A DNA stretch of 64,000 bases from Nocardiopsis alba DSM 43377 (GTDB lineage Bacteria > Actinomycetota > Actinomycetes > Streptosporangiales > Streptosporangiaceae). Positions 54,324 to 63,114 of the stretch are shown piece by piece. The position numbers and the translations under genes were made by a program. The notes under the pieces are model-generated. The model ran no database searches, was not told where the DNA came from, and saw only the letters and a list, made by a program, of their open reading frames with translations. The DNA is taken from the NCBI RefSeq assembly GCF_000341225.1, contig NZ_ANAC01000018.1, positions 1 to 64,000 of the forward strand. The letters are read 5' to 3'. The first letter of the stretch is position 1. Every line of letters begins with the position of its first letter.

Positions 54324-57300
54324 ATGAGCACCACCACGCCCGCGCGCTCGTCCGCGCACACATCCTCCTCCGACGCGGATCCTCTCCGCTCCCGGTTGCG
54401 GGGCCTCATGCCCGCGGACCGTCACCGGCTCCGTCGACGTATCGACGGACTGGCCAAGATCCGCGACGAGCGCCGCCGCGCCTCCGTGCGGAACGACATC
54501 GCCGAGGACATCGACCGAGCGCGGGTCCGCGTCGAGTCGCGTCGTGAGTCCGTCCCCGAACTCCACTACCCCGAGGCGCTGCCGGTCAGCGCCCGCCGCG
54601 AGGACATCGCCGAGGCGATCCGCGACCATCAGGTCGTCATCGTCGCCGGTGAGACCGGCTCGGGAAAGACCACCCAGCTCCCCAAGATCTGTCTGGAGCT
54701 GGGCCGCGGCGTCATGGGCACGGTCGGTCACACCCAGCCGCGTCGGCTGGCCGCCCGCACGGTCGCCGAGCGCATCGCCGACGAGATCGGCACCCCCTTG
54801 GGCGAGACGGTCGGCTACAAGGTCCGCTTCACCGACTCCTCCGGCGACAACACCCTCGTCAAACTGATGACCGACGGCATCCTGCTCGCCGAGATCCAGC
54901 ACGACCGGATGCTGCGCCAGTACGACACCCTCATCATCGACGAGGCGCACGAACGCAGCCTCAACATCGACTTCCTGCTCGGGTACCTCAAGCAGCTCCT
55001 GCCCAAGCGTCCCGACCTCAAGGTGATCATCACCTCGGCCACCATCGACCCCGAACGGTTCTCCCGCCACTTCGACGACGCCCCCATCGTCGAGGTCTCC
55101 GGGCGCACCTACCCCGTCGAGGTCCGCTACCGGCCGATTACCGACGAGATCCTCGACCCGGACGAGAAGAACCCGGGCGGGGGCACCGACAAGGACCAGA
55201 CCCAGGCCATCCTCGAGGCCGTCGACGAGCTGTCGGGGGAGGCCCCCGGCGACATCCTGGTCTTCCTCAGCGGGGAACGCGAGATCCGCGACACCGCCGA
55301 GGCCCTGGAGAAGAAGAGACTCCGCGGCACCGAGATCCTCCCCCTCTACGCCCGCCTGTCGGTGGCCGAGCAGCGGCGCGTCTGGTCCTCGCACGGAGGA
55401 CGCCGCATCGTCCTGGCCACCAACGTCGCCGAGACCTCGTTGACGGTGCCGGGCATCAAGTACGTCATCGACCCGGGCACCGCGCGCATCTCCCGCTACT
55501 CCCATCGCACCAAGGTGCAGCGGCTGCCGATCGAGGCGATCTCCCAGGCCTCGGCCAACCAGCGCAAGGGCCGCTGTGGTCGTGTGTCCGAGGGCATCTG
55601 CATCCGGCTGTACTCCGAGGAGGACTTCCTCTCCCGCCCGGAGTACACCGACCCCGAGATCCTGCGCACCAACCTGGCCTCGGTCATCCTCCAGATGGCC
55701 TCCCTCGGGCTGGGCGACGTCGCCGCCTTCCCGTTCGTGGACGGCCCCGACCACCGTCAGATCAAGGACGGCGTCAACCTCCTCACCGAGCTGGGGGCCC
55801 TGCACCCCGAACCCGCGGGCGGGCAGGGGCGGAAGCGCCGCCTCACCCCGACGGGTCGCCGCCTGGCCCAGTTGCCCATCGACCCCCGCCTGGGCCGTAT
55901 GGTCCTGGAGGCCGAGAAGCGCGACTGTCTGGCCGAGGTCATGGTCATCACCTCGGCGCTGTCCATCCAGGATCCGCGCGAGCGCCCCACCGAGAAGCAG
56001 CAACAGGCCCAACAGGCCCACGCCCGGTTCGTCGACAAGGAATCGGACTTCCTGGCCTTCCTCAACCTCTGGAACCATCTGCGCGAACGGCAGCGCGAGC
56101 TGTCCGGCAACCGGTTCCGCAAGGAATGCCGTGAGGAGTTCCTGAACTATCTGCGCGTCCGTGAGTGGCAGGACATCCATTCCCAGCTCAAGCAGGTCCT
56201 GCGGCAGATGGACATCGAGGTGCCGCCCCTGCGCGAGGAGGCCGCCGACCCGCGCGCCGTCCACATGTCGCTGTTGGCCGGTCTGCTCTCCCACGTCGGT
56301 CTGAAGGATCCGGAGAAGCACGAGTACCTGGGCGGACGAGGGGCGCGCTTCGCGATCTTCCCCGGATCGGCCCTGTTCAAGAAGCAACCGCGCTACGTGA
56401 TGGCCGCCGAACTGGTGGAGACCTCCAAGCTCTGGGGTCGCATGGTCGCCAGGATCGAGCCCGAGTGGGCCGAGGAGCTCGGCGCGGACATCGTCAAGCG
56501 CTCCTACAGCGAGCCGCACTGGGAACGTAAACGCGGCGCCGTCATGGCCTTCGAACGGGTCACCCTGTACGGGGTGCCGATCGTGGTCCAGCGCAAGGTC
56601 TCCTACGGCCGGATCGACCCCGGGCTCTCCCGTGAGCTCTTCATCCGGCGTGCCCTCGTCGAGGGCGACTGGGAGACCCGCCACCGCTTCTTCCACGAGA
56701 ACCGCAGACTCCTCGACGAGGTGGAGGACCTGGAACACCGGGCCCGACGCCGTGACATCGTCGTGGACGACGACACCCTCTTCGACTTCTATGACCGTCG
56801 CGTCGACGAGTCGGCGATCTCGGCCGCCCACTTCGACTCCTGGTGGAAGAAGGCCCACCGCGCCGACCCGAAGCTCCTCGACTTCACCCGTGAGGAGCTC
56901 ATCAACGACGGTGTGGACGTGGTCAGCGAGGACGACTACCCGGACACGTGGCGTCAGGGTTCGTTCGTCTTCCCCCTCACCTACCAGTTCGAGCCGGGCA
57001 GCGACTCGGACGGGGTCACCGCGCACATCCCGGTCAAGTTCCTCAACCAGGTGGAGAACACCGGTTTCGACTGGCAGATCCCCGGTCTGCGCGACGAACT
57101 CATCACCGCGATGATCCGTTCGCTGCCCAAGCCGCTGCGGCGCAACTTCGTGCCCGTCCCGGACCACGCGGCCCGGGCCCGGGGTGCCCTGGTCCCGTAC
57201 GAGGGCTCCCTCACCGAGGCCCTGGCCGCCGAACTCACCCGCATGGCCTACGGGGAGCGCGTTCGCGCGGAGGACTTCCAGCTCGATCGGGTCCCCGACC

Positions 57301-58310
57301 ACCTGCGCATCACCTTCCGCGCGGTGGACGATCGCAAGCGCACCCTCGCCGAGTCCAAGGACCTCGAAGGGCTGCGCGCCGCGCTCAAGCCCCGGCTGCG
57401 GGAGGCCATCGCCACCGAGGCCAAGGGCGTGGAGCGCAAGGGCATCACCTCCTGGGACTTCGGGCCCCTCGAACGGACCCTGGAGCGCAAGGCGCTCGGT
57501 CCCAAGGTCAAGGGCTATCCGGCGCTGGTGGACGAGGGCGAGAGCGTCGCCATCCGTATCTTCGACACCCGCCCGGAACAGCGCGCCGCCATGCGCGCGG
57601 GCACCCGTCGCCTGCTCATGCTCACGATCCCGTCCCCGGCGACGGTCGTGAGCAAGGGGCTGAACAACCCGGACAAGCTCGCCCTGGCCGACAACCCGCA
57701 CGGTTCGATCAAGAAGATGCTGGCCGACGCCGAGGCCGCGGCCGTCGACCACCTGCTCACCCGTGAGGGAGGGCCGGTGTGGAACGGCGAGGACTTCGCC
57801 CGGCTCGCCGACCGGATCCGGGCCGACCTGGGCGATACCCTCGCCGAGGTCCTCGACAAGGTCGCCCGGGTCCTGGTCCTGTGGCGCAAGGTGTCCAAGA
57901 AGATCAAGGGGACCACCTCCCTGTCGGTGCTGCCCTCGCTCAACGACGTCCAGGGGCAGCTCGCCGGTCTGGTCGGGGACGGGTTCATCACCCGGGCCGG
58001 ACTCTCCCGCCTGGACGATCTGCACCGCTACCTGCGGGGCATCGAGTACCGGCTGGGCAAACTCGCGGAGAACCCGCGCCGCGATCAGGTCAACATGGCC
58101 AAGGTCGAACAGATGCGCCAGGCCGTGACCAAGGTCCGAGGGGTTCTCAAGGCGGGTCGTGCCGAGGACCCCGACGTGGTGGAACTGGGCTGGATGCTGG
58201 AGGAGTACCGCGTCAGCCTGTTCGCCCAGGAACTGCGGACCGCCTACCCGGTGTCCGACAAACGCATCATGAAGGCCCTCGAAGCGGTCAAGACCGCCGA
58301 CGGGAAATAG
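54324..58310 (+). CDS. hrpA: ATP-dependent RNA helicase HrpA
   Basis: A 1328-residue DEAH-box helicase of HrpA type and normal length. Walker A GETGSGKT occupies residues 109-116, DEAH 206-209, SAT is in IITSATIDPERF, and motif VI is in QRKGRCGRVSEG. HA2/OB-type regions follow, and a long C-terminal part (DUF3418-like, ending KRIMKALEAVKTA) is special to HrpA. It unwinds structured RNA, for example in mRNA processing or stalled-ribosome rescue. The ATG at 54324 has only a weak site (TTGAG). It is separated from the PKS by a strong terminator and is not expected to be part of the cluster. Confidence 0.95.
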   Translation: MSTTTPARSSAHTSSSDADPLRSRLRGLMPADRHRLRRRIDGLAKIRDERRRASVRNDIAEDIDRARVRVESRRESVPELHYPEALPVSARREDIAEAIRDHQVVIVAGETGSGKTTQLPKICLELGRGVMGTVGHTQPRRLAARTVAERIADEIGTPLGETVGYKVRFTDSSGDNTLVKLMTDGILLAEIQHDRMLRQYDTLIIDEAHERSLNIDFLLGYLKQLLPKRPDLKVIITSATIDPERFSRHFDDAPIVEVSGRTYPVEVRYRPITDEILDPDEKNPGGGTDKDQTQAILEAVDELSGEAPGDILVFLSGEREIRDTAEALEKKRLRGTEILPLYARLSVAEQRRVWSSHGGRRIVLATNVAETSLTVPGIKYVIDPGTARISRYSHRTKVQRLPIEAISQASANQRKGRCGRVSEGICIRLYSEEDFLSRPEYTDPEILRTNLASVILQMASLGLGDVAAFPFVDGPDHRQIKDGVNLLTELGALHPEPAGGQGRKRRLTPTGRRLAQLPIDPRLGRMVLEAEKRDCLAEVMVITSALSIQDPRERPTEKQQQAQQAHARFVDKESDFLAFLNLWNHLRERQRELSGNRFRKECREEFLNYLRVREWQDIHSQLKQVLRQMDIEVPPLREEAADPRAVHMSLLAGLLSHVGLKDPEKHEYLGGRGARFAIFPGSALFKKQPRYVMAAELVETSKLWGRMVARIEPEWAEELGADIVKRSYSEPHWERKRGAVMAFERVTLYGVPIVVQRKVSYGRIDPGLSRELFIRRALVEGDWETRHRFFHENRRLLDEVEDLEHRARRRDIVVDDDTLFDFYDRRVDESAISAAHFDSWWKKAHRADPKLLDFTREELINDGVDVVSEDDYPDTWRQGSFVFPLTYQFEPGSDSDGVTAHIPVKFLNQVENTGFDWQIPGLRDELITAMIRSLPKPLRRNFVPVPDHAARARGALVPYEGSLTEALAAELTRMAYGERVRAEDFQLDRVPDHLRITFRAVDDRKRTLAESKDLEGLRAALKPRLREAIATEAKGVERKGITSWDFGPLERTLERKALGPKVKGYPALVDEGESVAIRIFDTRPEQRAAMRAGTRRLLMLTIPSPATVVSKGLNNPDKLALADNPHGSIKKMLADAEAAAVDHLLTREGGPVWNGEDFARLADRIRADLGDTLAEVLDKVARVLVLWRKVSKKIKGTTSLSVLPSLNDVQGQLAGLVGDGFITRAGLSRLDDLHRYLRGIEYRLGKLAENPRRDQVNMAKVEQMRQAVTKVRGVLKAGRAEDPDVVELGWMLEEYRVSLFAQELRTAYPVSDKRIMKALEAVKTADGK

Positions 58311-58313
58311 GAC

Positions 58314-58344
58314 GCGCCCCGACCGAGCACATCGGTCGGGGCGC
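58314..58344. terminator. Bidirectional hairpin terminator
   Basis: A perfect 13-bp stem (GCGCCCCGACCGA and complement) with loop GCACA lies between the convergent hrpA and PNPOx-like genes. Confidence 0.75.
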
Positions 58345-58360
58345 CCTCGCGTTCACGGGG

Positions 58361-59101
58361 TCACGATCGTCCGTACCATCCCCGGTACGATTCGGCGCCC
58401 ACGGTGTACCCCTGCCCCGCGTGCTCCTCCACGCGACGGTGACGACCGTCCATGCGGGGCGCCTCCGCGACGACCGCCTCGCGCCGGGCCTCGTTCTCTT
58501 TCTTCGCCTCGAAGAAGTCGCCGCCCTTGCGCAGGGTGTCGTCGGTTCCCCAGGACTCCTCGGCGCCGACCTTGCGCAGGTGGGGGATGTGCTTGCGGCA
58601 GTGGATGTAGGCCTCCTCCACCTGGACCAGCATCCACATCTGCGCGCGCTGTCCCGGCATCTGCGGCAGCGGCAGGGTCGGCACATGGGGTCGTAGAGCC
58701 TCGTCCTCCATGATCTTCACCCGACCATTGACGTGCAGACCGATCCGGTTATGGAAGAAGTCGAGGAACATCAGACCGATGTGCGGGTTCTGGGTGACGT
58801 TGCCCGCGCTGGCGAACACCCCGTTGCCCCGGTACTCGGGGAAGGCCAGGGTGCGATCGTCGATGACGTGGACGAACCCCGGCGGCCCGGCCCGGAAGCT
58901 GGAGTCGCACTCGCCCCGCCCGTCCGCCGTGGCGATGAACAGCATCTCCTGGTGGGCGATGAACTCCTTCATCGCCGGGTTCAGGTGGTCCAGCATCTGG
59001 TCGCGGTAGAACCGGGCGGCGCGTTCGGCCGTACCCATGACCCGCTGTACGTGATGCTCGCCCTCGCTGCCGGGCAGGCGGTTCTGGCTGGGCTGTGTCA
59101 T
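58361..59101 (-). CDS. Pyridoxamine 5'-phosphate oxidase family flavoprotein
   Basis: The 246-residue protein has a PNPOx split-barrel core (FIAHQEMLFIATADGRGECDSS split by strands, FPEYRGNGVFASAGN, NPHIGLMFLDFF, LHVNGRVKI). It belongs to the large group of FMN- or F420-binding oxidoreductases near general stress proteins. An N-terminal helix region and a charged C-terminal tail of about 60 residues (AKKENEARREAVVAEAP) extend the usual domain. The start ATG at 59101 has a poor ribosome site. The next gene on the same strand is the globin, 55 bases upstream, so the two may be co-transcribed and share a redox or nitric-oxide-related role. Substrate unknown. Confidence 0.82.
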   Translation of the reverse strand: MTQPSQNRLPGSEGEHHVQRVMGTAERAARFYRDQMLDHLNPAMKEFIAHQEMLFIATADGRGECDSSFRAGPPGFVHVIDDRTLAFPEYRGNGVFASAGNVTQNPHIGLMFLDFFHNRIGLHVNGRVKIMEDEALRPHVPTLPLPQMPGQRAQMWMLVQVEEAYIHCRKHIPHLRKVGAEESWGTDDTLRKGGDFFEAKKENEARREAVVAEAPRMDGRHRRVEEHAGQGYTVGAESYRGWYGRS

Positions 59102-59156
59102 GAACGGAGGCTTTCGACGATGGGTGTGGGGGAATGTGCCTGAGCGCCGTCATCGG

Positions 59157-59621
59157 TCAACGGCGGGCCCTGCGCGGTGTGTAGGGGGCGCCCTCGGAGC
59201 CGTCGTCGGCCTGGGCACCGGCCATCATGTGCGCGGTGATCCACTGATAGACGAGCACCCAGGCCGAGCTCATCGAGGACGTCCAGGTGGGGGAGACCTC
59301 GCTGACTGCGCGTACGAGGGCGCGCCCGACGTGCGGATAGTGCTCGGGCCGCACACCGAGTTCCCGGTGGTGCTGTCGCCCCAGACGCCGGAGGTACTCC
59401 GCGATCTCGTCGGGCGAGTCGAGGTGGCGCACCACGGCCAAGAGGGCGTCGGCCATCCGCTGCTGCTGAGGCCGGATGTCGGAGGGGAACATGTCCCGCA
59501 CCTCGGGCACCATCGCGAAGAGGTTGTCGTAGAAACACTTGGCCAGGCGGGTCGACCCCTCGGGCACATCGGCGCACGACCGGCGCACCAGATCGATGAC
59601 GTCCCGGTCGGGGAGCGGCAC
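59157..59621 (-). CDS. Single-domain globin-like protein
   Basis: A 154-residue globin: VIDLVRRSCADV (helix A/B), FYDNLFAMVPEVRDMFP (B-C-D), MADALLAVVRHLDSP (E) and LGRQHHRELGVRPEHYPHVG, where the F-helix His should bind haem. It resembles the globin part of flavohaemoglobins without a reductase domain, so it could detoxify nitric oxide with an outside reductase or act as a sensor. The GTG at 59621 has no ribosome site; GATACAT about seven bases upstream fits a leaderless promoter. A longer in-frame extension to 60032 lacks start signals and homology. It is upstream of the PNPOx-like gene. Confidence 0.82.
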   Translation of the reverse strand: MPLPDRDVIDLVRRSCADVPEGSTRLAKCFYDNLFAMVPEVRDMFPSDIRPQQQRMADALLAVVRHLDSPDEIAEYLRRLGRQHHRELGVRPEHYPHVGRALVRAVSEVSPTWTSSMSSAWVLVYQWITAHMMAGAQADDGSEGAPYTPRRARR

Positions 59622-60136
59622 TTCGGAGATGTATCGGAGGGTCAAGGGCAGGTCCAGACTTCGGGTGAGCGGGGAACCACGGTCCGCGAGCGCGCGTGGT
59701 CGCGCGTACTCGCCGTCACCGAGGGGGGATGAGGTCTTGATCGGGGTCGTCCCTCCGGGGGCCGGAGCGGCTGTTCGAGGGGGCCCGGAGGCCGCCCGTC
59801 CGGTCGCGATCCCCGTCGGTACGGTCAGCCGAATCCGGAGATCTCGAACAGGACGGGTGTGATGGAGGAGACCCTTACCTTCCCATCTCGGCCTGTTGAG
59901 GAGGAACTGTAACAGATGTACTACGAGTCGGATGGTCGTCGTTTTACGAAATTCCGTATACGAACCACCCGGTCCGAGCCATCGAAACGAGGGGGATCGG
60001 CGGGGTGACAGGCGTTCCACCTGCCCCTCCACCCGCGCCGGAGCAGCGCCGCGATCCCGCCGGCACCGATGAGTCCTCGCCCCTGGGGAGGTCGATACGG
60101 AAGGACCGTTCGACCCCGACGGAAGAGGTGGGTTCC
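59622..60136. other. Intergenic region between divergent globin and SDR genes
   Basis: No gene is supported. The segment 59885-59965 is AT-rich and contains a small dyad, TACG-AAATTC-CGTA (59945-59958), which could be an operator for either gene. The remaining GC-rich parts stay open in several frames but lack ribosome sites. Confidence 0.5.
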
Positions 60137-60958
60137 GTGTTGTTGAAGGACAGGATCGCGATCGTGCACGGCGCGGGAGGTTTCGTGGGCGGCGCCGTGG
60201 CGCGCGCGTTCGCCGAGGAGGGGGCCCGGCTCTTCCTCACCGGTCGTAGGGAGGGGAGGCTCGCGGCCGTCGCCGAGGAGATCGGCCGCCTCGGTGGGCC
60301 CGAACCCGGCATCGCCCGTCTGGACGTCACCGACCCCGAAGAAGTGGGGCGGCACGCCGACTCGGTGGTCTCCGAGGCCGGACGCGTCGACATCGTCTTC
60401 AACGCGGTCTCCTACGGCGACGTTCAAGGGGCGCCGTTGGAACGGATGCCCTTCGACCGTTTCGCCGCCCCGGTCACGACCGCCCTGGCCGCGCAGTTCC
60501 ACCCTGTCCGGGCCACGGCCCGGCACATGGCGGAACGGGGCTCCGGTGTGGTGCTGACGGTGATCGGGCACGGCCCGCCCTCCCCGGAGCCGGGCGGTAC
60601 CCGGGTGGCCTGGGAGACGGTGGAGGCGATGTACCGCCAGTGGGCCTGTGAGCTGGGCTCGCGAGGGGTGCGCATCGCCTGGTTGCGCACCGGCGGGTTC
60701 GCCGAGTCCGTGGCGGGGGCCGACGCCTACGGGGAAGACCTGAAGGTGATCGTGGAGGGGAGGGAGGTACCGCTCTCCTCGCGTTCGGACGAGGCCACCA
60801 CGGAGCGCGAGCTCGACGAACTCGCCCGGAGCACGGTGCTCGGAGCGTTGCCCACGCTCGCCGACGCCGGGCACGCGGCGGTCTTCCTCGCCTCGGACCG
60901 GGCCCGTCACGTCTCGGGGGCGGCCCTCAACCTCACCGCGGGGGCCGTGATCGACTGA
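60137..60958 (+). CDS. SDR-fold protein lacking the YxxxK catalytic pair
   Basis: The 273-residue protein has the short-chain dehydrogenase architecture: a nucleotide-binding HGAGGFVGGAVA, DVTDPEEV, VFNAVSYG in place of NNAG, GVRIAWLRTGG and C-terminal FLASDRARHVSGAALNLTAG. Where active SDRs carry YxxxK before the ELG helix, the sequence reads TRVAWETVE, so Tyr and Lys are missing. The catalytic Ser region reads TVIGHG. It is either an enzyme with another mechanism or a non-catalytic binding protein. The GTG at 60137 follows GAGGTGGG by four bases. It is followed by a lactonase-like gene with its own promoter. Confidence 0.8.
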   Translation: MLLKDRIAIVHGAGGFVGGAVARAFAEEGARLFLTGRREGRLAAVAEEIGRLGGPEPGIARLDVTDPEEVGRHADSVVSEAGRVDIVFNAVSYGDVQGAPLERMPFDRFAAPVTTALAAQFHPVRATARHMAERGSGVVLTVIGHGPPSPEPGGTRVAWETVEAMYRQWACELGSRGVRIAWLRTGGFAESVAGADAYGEDLKVIVEGREVPLSSRSDEATTERELDELARSTVLGALPTLADAGHAAVFLASDRARHVSGAALNLTAGAVID

Positions 60959-61004
60959 GTCGGGGTTTCCGGCCTCGTCCCTTCCCGGGCAGGGCGGGGA
61001 CGGG

Positions 61005-61010
61005 TAGCAT
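61005..61010 (+). promoter_or_regulatory. -10 box of the lactonase-like gene
   Basis: TAGCAT fits the -10 consensus and would place the transcript start near 61018. That excludes the in-frame ATG at 61009 as the protein start. Confidence 0.35.
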
Positions 61011-61065
61011 GCCGCGGGCGGTATGGACCACACGTCCGCTCCAGTCGACGGAAACGAGGCTCCCG

Positions 61066-62265
61066 GTGGACACACCACGACGACTCCTGCTCGTGGGGAC
61101 CTACACCCCCGACTCCGATCCCCCGGGCGAGGGGCGGGGCATCCACCGGGTCTGGTTCGACCCGAGCACAGGAGAGTTGACCGACGGAGGGGTCGCCGCC
61201 CGCGCCTCCGGGCCCTCCTTTCTGGCCTACCGGCCCGAGCCGCCCACCGTGTACGCGGTCAACGAGCGGGCCGAAGGGGCCCTCACGGCCTTCCGGCCGC
61301 ACGGCGACGCCTCTCTCACCGAGTTGGGTTCCGTGCCCACCGGCGGCGGTTCTCCCTGCCACGTCCGTTACCTCGGCCCGCGCGAGGTGGCCGTCGCCGG
61401 GTACGCCGATGGTCTGGTCTCTCTCGTCGCGACCGCCGAGGACGGGTCGCCCACCGGGGAGGTCCGGTCGCTCGCGCACCGTGGGAAGGGGCCGGTGGCC
61501 GACCGTCAGGAGGGCCCGCACGCGCACAGCACGGCGGTGGCCCTCGACTCCTTCGAGCCGGCGGCCCGCTATCTTCTCGCCGCCGACCTGGGCACCGACG
61601 ACCTGCGCGTCTACCACTACACGCCGTTGCCCGAACAGGTCACCGACGAGGTGCCCGAACCGAACGAGGACGATTTCCCCGTCGTTCCGCTGCCGCCCGG
61701 CACCGGCCCCCGGCACATGGTCGTCAACGGCGACCACGTGTACGTGGTGGGCGAACTCGACTCCCGAGTGCACGTCGTGCGCTGGGACGGGGTGGCCGGC
61801 GCCGGCGAACACCTGGGGTCGGTCCCCGCCACCGCGGAGGAGGCCGCGGGGAGCAACTTCCCCGCCGAGATCGTCCTGCACCGTCTCAAGGTCGAGGGGC
61901 GCGAGATCGCGGAGGGCGACGTCCTCCCCCTCACGAGCACCTATGAGGGTCGTGTCTACGTCTCCAACCGGGGGGCCGACGTCATCTCGACCTTCGCGGT
62001 CCGCGACGGCGGCGCCCGTCTGGAGCACCTGGCCGACACGCCTGTGGGCGCCTGGCCGCGCCACTTCACGGTCGTGCGCGGTCACCGCGACGAGCCCGAT
62101 CACCTGGTCGCCGCCGCCCAGAACGGCGATGAGCTCAGGTCGCTGCTCATCGATCCCGACACCGGGATCCCCACCGACACCGGTCATCGCCTGGAGGTCC
62201 CGGTCCCGGTGTGCGTTCTGCCGATCCCGATCAAGCGCATCCGCCGCGCCGAGACGGCCGAGTAG
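61066..62265 (+). CDS. Lactonase-family beta-propeller protein
   Basis: The 399-residue protein is a seven-bladed-propeller lactonase-family (PF10282-type) protein, often annotated as 6-phosphogluconolactonase. Typical elements are LLLVGTYTP, GIHRVWFDPSTGELT, PSFLAYRPEPPTVYAVNE, GPHAHSTAVAL, DLGTDDLRVY, GTGPRHMVVN, YVSNRGADVISTF and WPRHFTVV. No signal peptide, so it is cytoplasmic. The true substrate may be a sugar lactone or another cyclic ester. The GTG at 61066 follows ACGAGG by six bases and agrees with the promoter at 61005. It converges on the GntR gene behind two hairpins. Confidence 0.85.
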   Translation: MDTPRRLLLVGTYTPDSDPPGEGRGIHRVWFDPSTGELTDGGVAARASGPSFLAYRPEPPTVYAVNERAEGALTAFRPHGDASLTELGSVPTGGGSPCHVRYLGPREVAVAGYADGLVSLVATAEDGSPTGEVRSLAHRGKGPVADRQEGPHAHSTAVALDSFEPAARYLLAADLGTDDLRVYHYTPLPEQVTDEVPEPNEDDFPVVPLPPGTGPRHMVVNGDHVYVVGELDSRVHVVRWDGVAGAGEHLGSVPATAEEAAGSNFPAEIVLHRLKVEGREIAEGDVLPLTSTYEGRVYVSNRGADVISTFAVRDGGARLEHLADTPVGAWPRHFTVVRGHRDEPDHLVAAAQNGDELRSLLIDPDTGIPTDTGHRLEVPVPVCVLPIPIKRIRRAETAE

Positions 62266-62275
62266 GGGGAGGGCG

Positions 62276-62338
62276 GCCCCCGGCGTGCCGGGGGCGTCGA
62301 GGGGGTGAGGGCGCCGGGCCGCGGTGGAGGGCCCGGCG
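62276..62338. terminator. Two adjacent hairpins between convergent genes
   Basis: GCCCCCGGC/GCCGGGGGC (62276-62295, tiny loop) probably ends the lactonase transcript. CGCCGGGCC/GGCCCGGCG (62312-62338, nine-base loop) abuts the GntR stop and probably ends that one. Confidence 0.65.
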
Positions 62339-63022
62339 TCACTCCGAGAAGGCCTGGACGAGCTCGGGCACCTCCTGGAGGTGGACGTTGAGGATCGCCG
62401 TGCCCAGGGGGCCGTCGTGCGCGTCGAGGGCGGCCTTCAGTTCGCGGTGTTCGCGTTCGATGATGGGGAGCCGTTCGGGGCCCCGGCCGATGGTGCGTAC
62501 CGCCAGGCGCACCTGACGGGGGCGCAGGGAGTCGTACATCTCGCCCAGGACGGCGTTGCCCTGATGCCGGACGATGGAGCAGTGGAAGCGCTGGTCGAGT
62601 TGGGCGAGCGCGTTCCAGTCCCGGTTCCGGCCGGCGGCCTCCATCGCCTCGATGAGTTCCTCCGCGTCGGGGGGAGAACCCAGTCGACGGTCGCAGATCT
62701 TGGCGATGGCGTCGGACTCGATGACGAAGCGCGCCTGATAGATCTCGCGCATCTCCGTGGCGGTGACGACCCGTACCTGGGCCCCGCGTCGGGGGACGAG
62801 GTCGACGAAGCGTTCCGCCTGGAGCCGGTGGAGGGCCTCGCGTACGGGGGTCCGTGAGGTTCCGACCTCTCGGGCCAGAACGGCCTCGTCGAGGAATTCG
62901 CCCTCGGCGAACGTCCCGACCAGGATGGCGGCCCCGATCATCTCGTAAGCGCGTTCCCGCGCGGACTGTCGAGGTCGAGTACTCCCGGCTGAGGTCTTCC
63001 TTTGATCTGACACAAAGAGCAT
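62339..63022 (-). CDS. GntR family regulator (FCD subfamily)
   Basis: The 227-residue regulator has an N-terminal GntR winged helix (RAYEMIGAAILVGTFAEGEFL, DEAVLAREVGTSRTPVREALHRL) and a helical FCD ligand domain. The FCD domain contains metal-binding acidic/His positions (EIYQARFVIES, QLDQRFHCSIV, EHRELKAAL). Such proteins repress catabolic genes and release DNA on binding a small carboxylate. The ATG at 63022 is preceded by AAAGG. It is divergent from the aldolase-nitrilase operon, with a TGTATACA site in between, so that operon is the likely target along with its own gene. Confidence 0.9.
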   Translation of the reverse strand: MLFVSDQRKTSAGSTRPRQSARERAYEMIGAAILVGTFAEGEFLDEAVLAREVGTSRTPVREALHRLQAERFVDLVPRRGAQVRVVTATEMREIYQARFVIESDAIAKICDRRLGSPPDAEELIEAMEAAGRNRDWNALAQLDQRFHCSIVRHQGNAVLGEMYDSLRPRQVRLAVRTIGRGPERLPIIEREHRELKAALDAHDGPLGTAILNVHLQEVPELVQAFSE

Positions 63023-63050
63023 CCTACCTTTACACGCCTTGGATGCTACG

Positions 63051-63071
63051 TGTATACAAGGTGTCCACACC
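63051..63071. promoter_or_regulatory. Putative GntR/FCD operators
   Basis: TGTATACA (63051-63058) is the usual core of FadR-subfamily sites. GGTGT-CC-ACACC (63060-63071) follows at once. Both lie between the divergent starts at 63022 and 63115. Confidence 0.55.
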
Positions 63072-63114
63072 AGATATTTAGGGATGTGGGTCACATCCCG
63101 TGAAGGGGGACGGC

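Noticed and set aside
53832-58025. Very long open frame antisense to hrpA and the end of PKS-3
   Set aside because: It mirrors the codon structure of the plus-strand genes (high third-position GC leaves the opposite strand open), has repetitive Gly/Val/Asp/Leu composition and no domain.
54324-58310. HrpA helicase as a resistance or regulatory gene of the PKS cluster
   Set aside because: It is a widespread housekeeping helicase separated from the PKS by a strong palindromic terminator.
59622-60032. N-terminal extension of the globin to 291 residues
   Set aside because: The extra 137 residues are Arg/Pro/Gly-rich without homology or start signals, and the globin domain is complete from the GTG at 59621.
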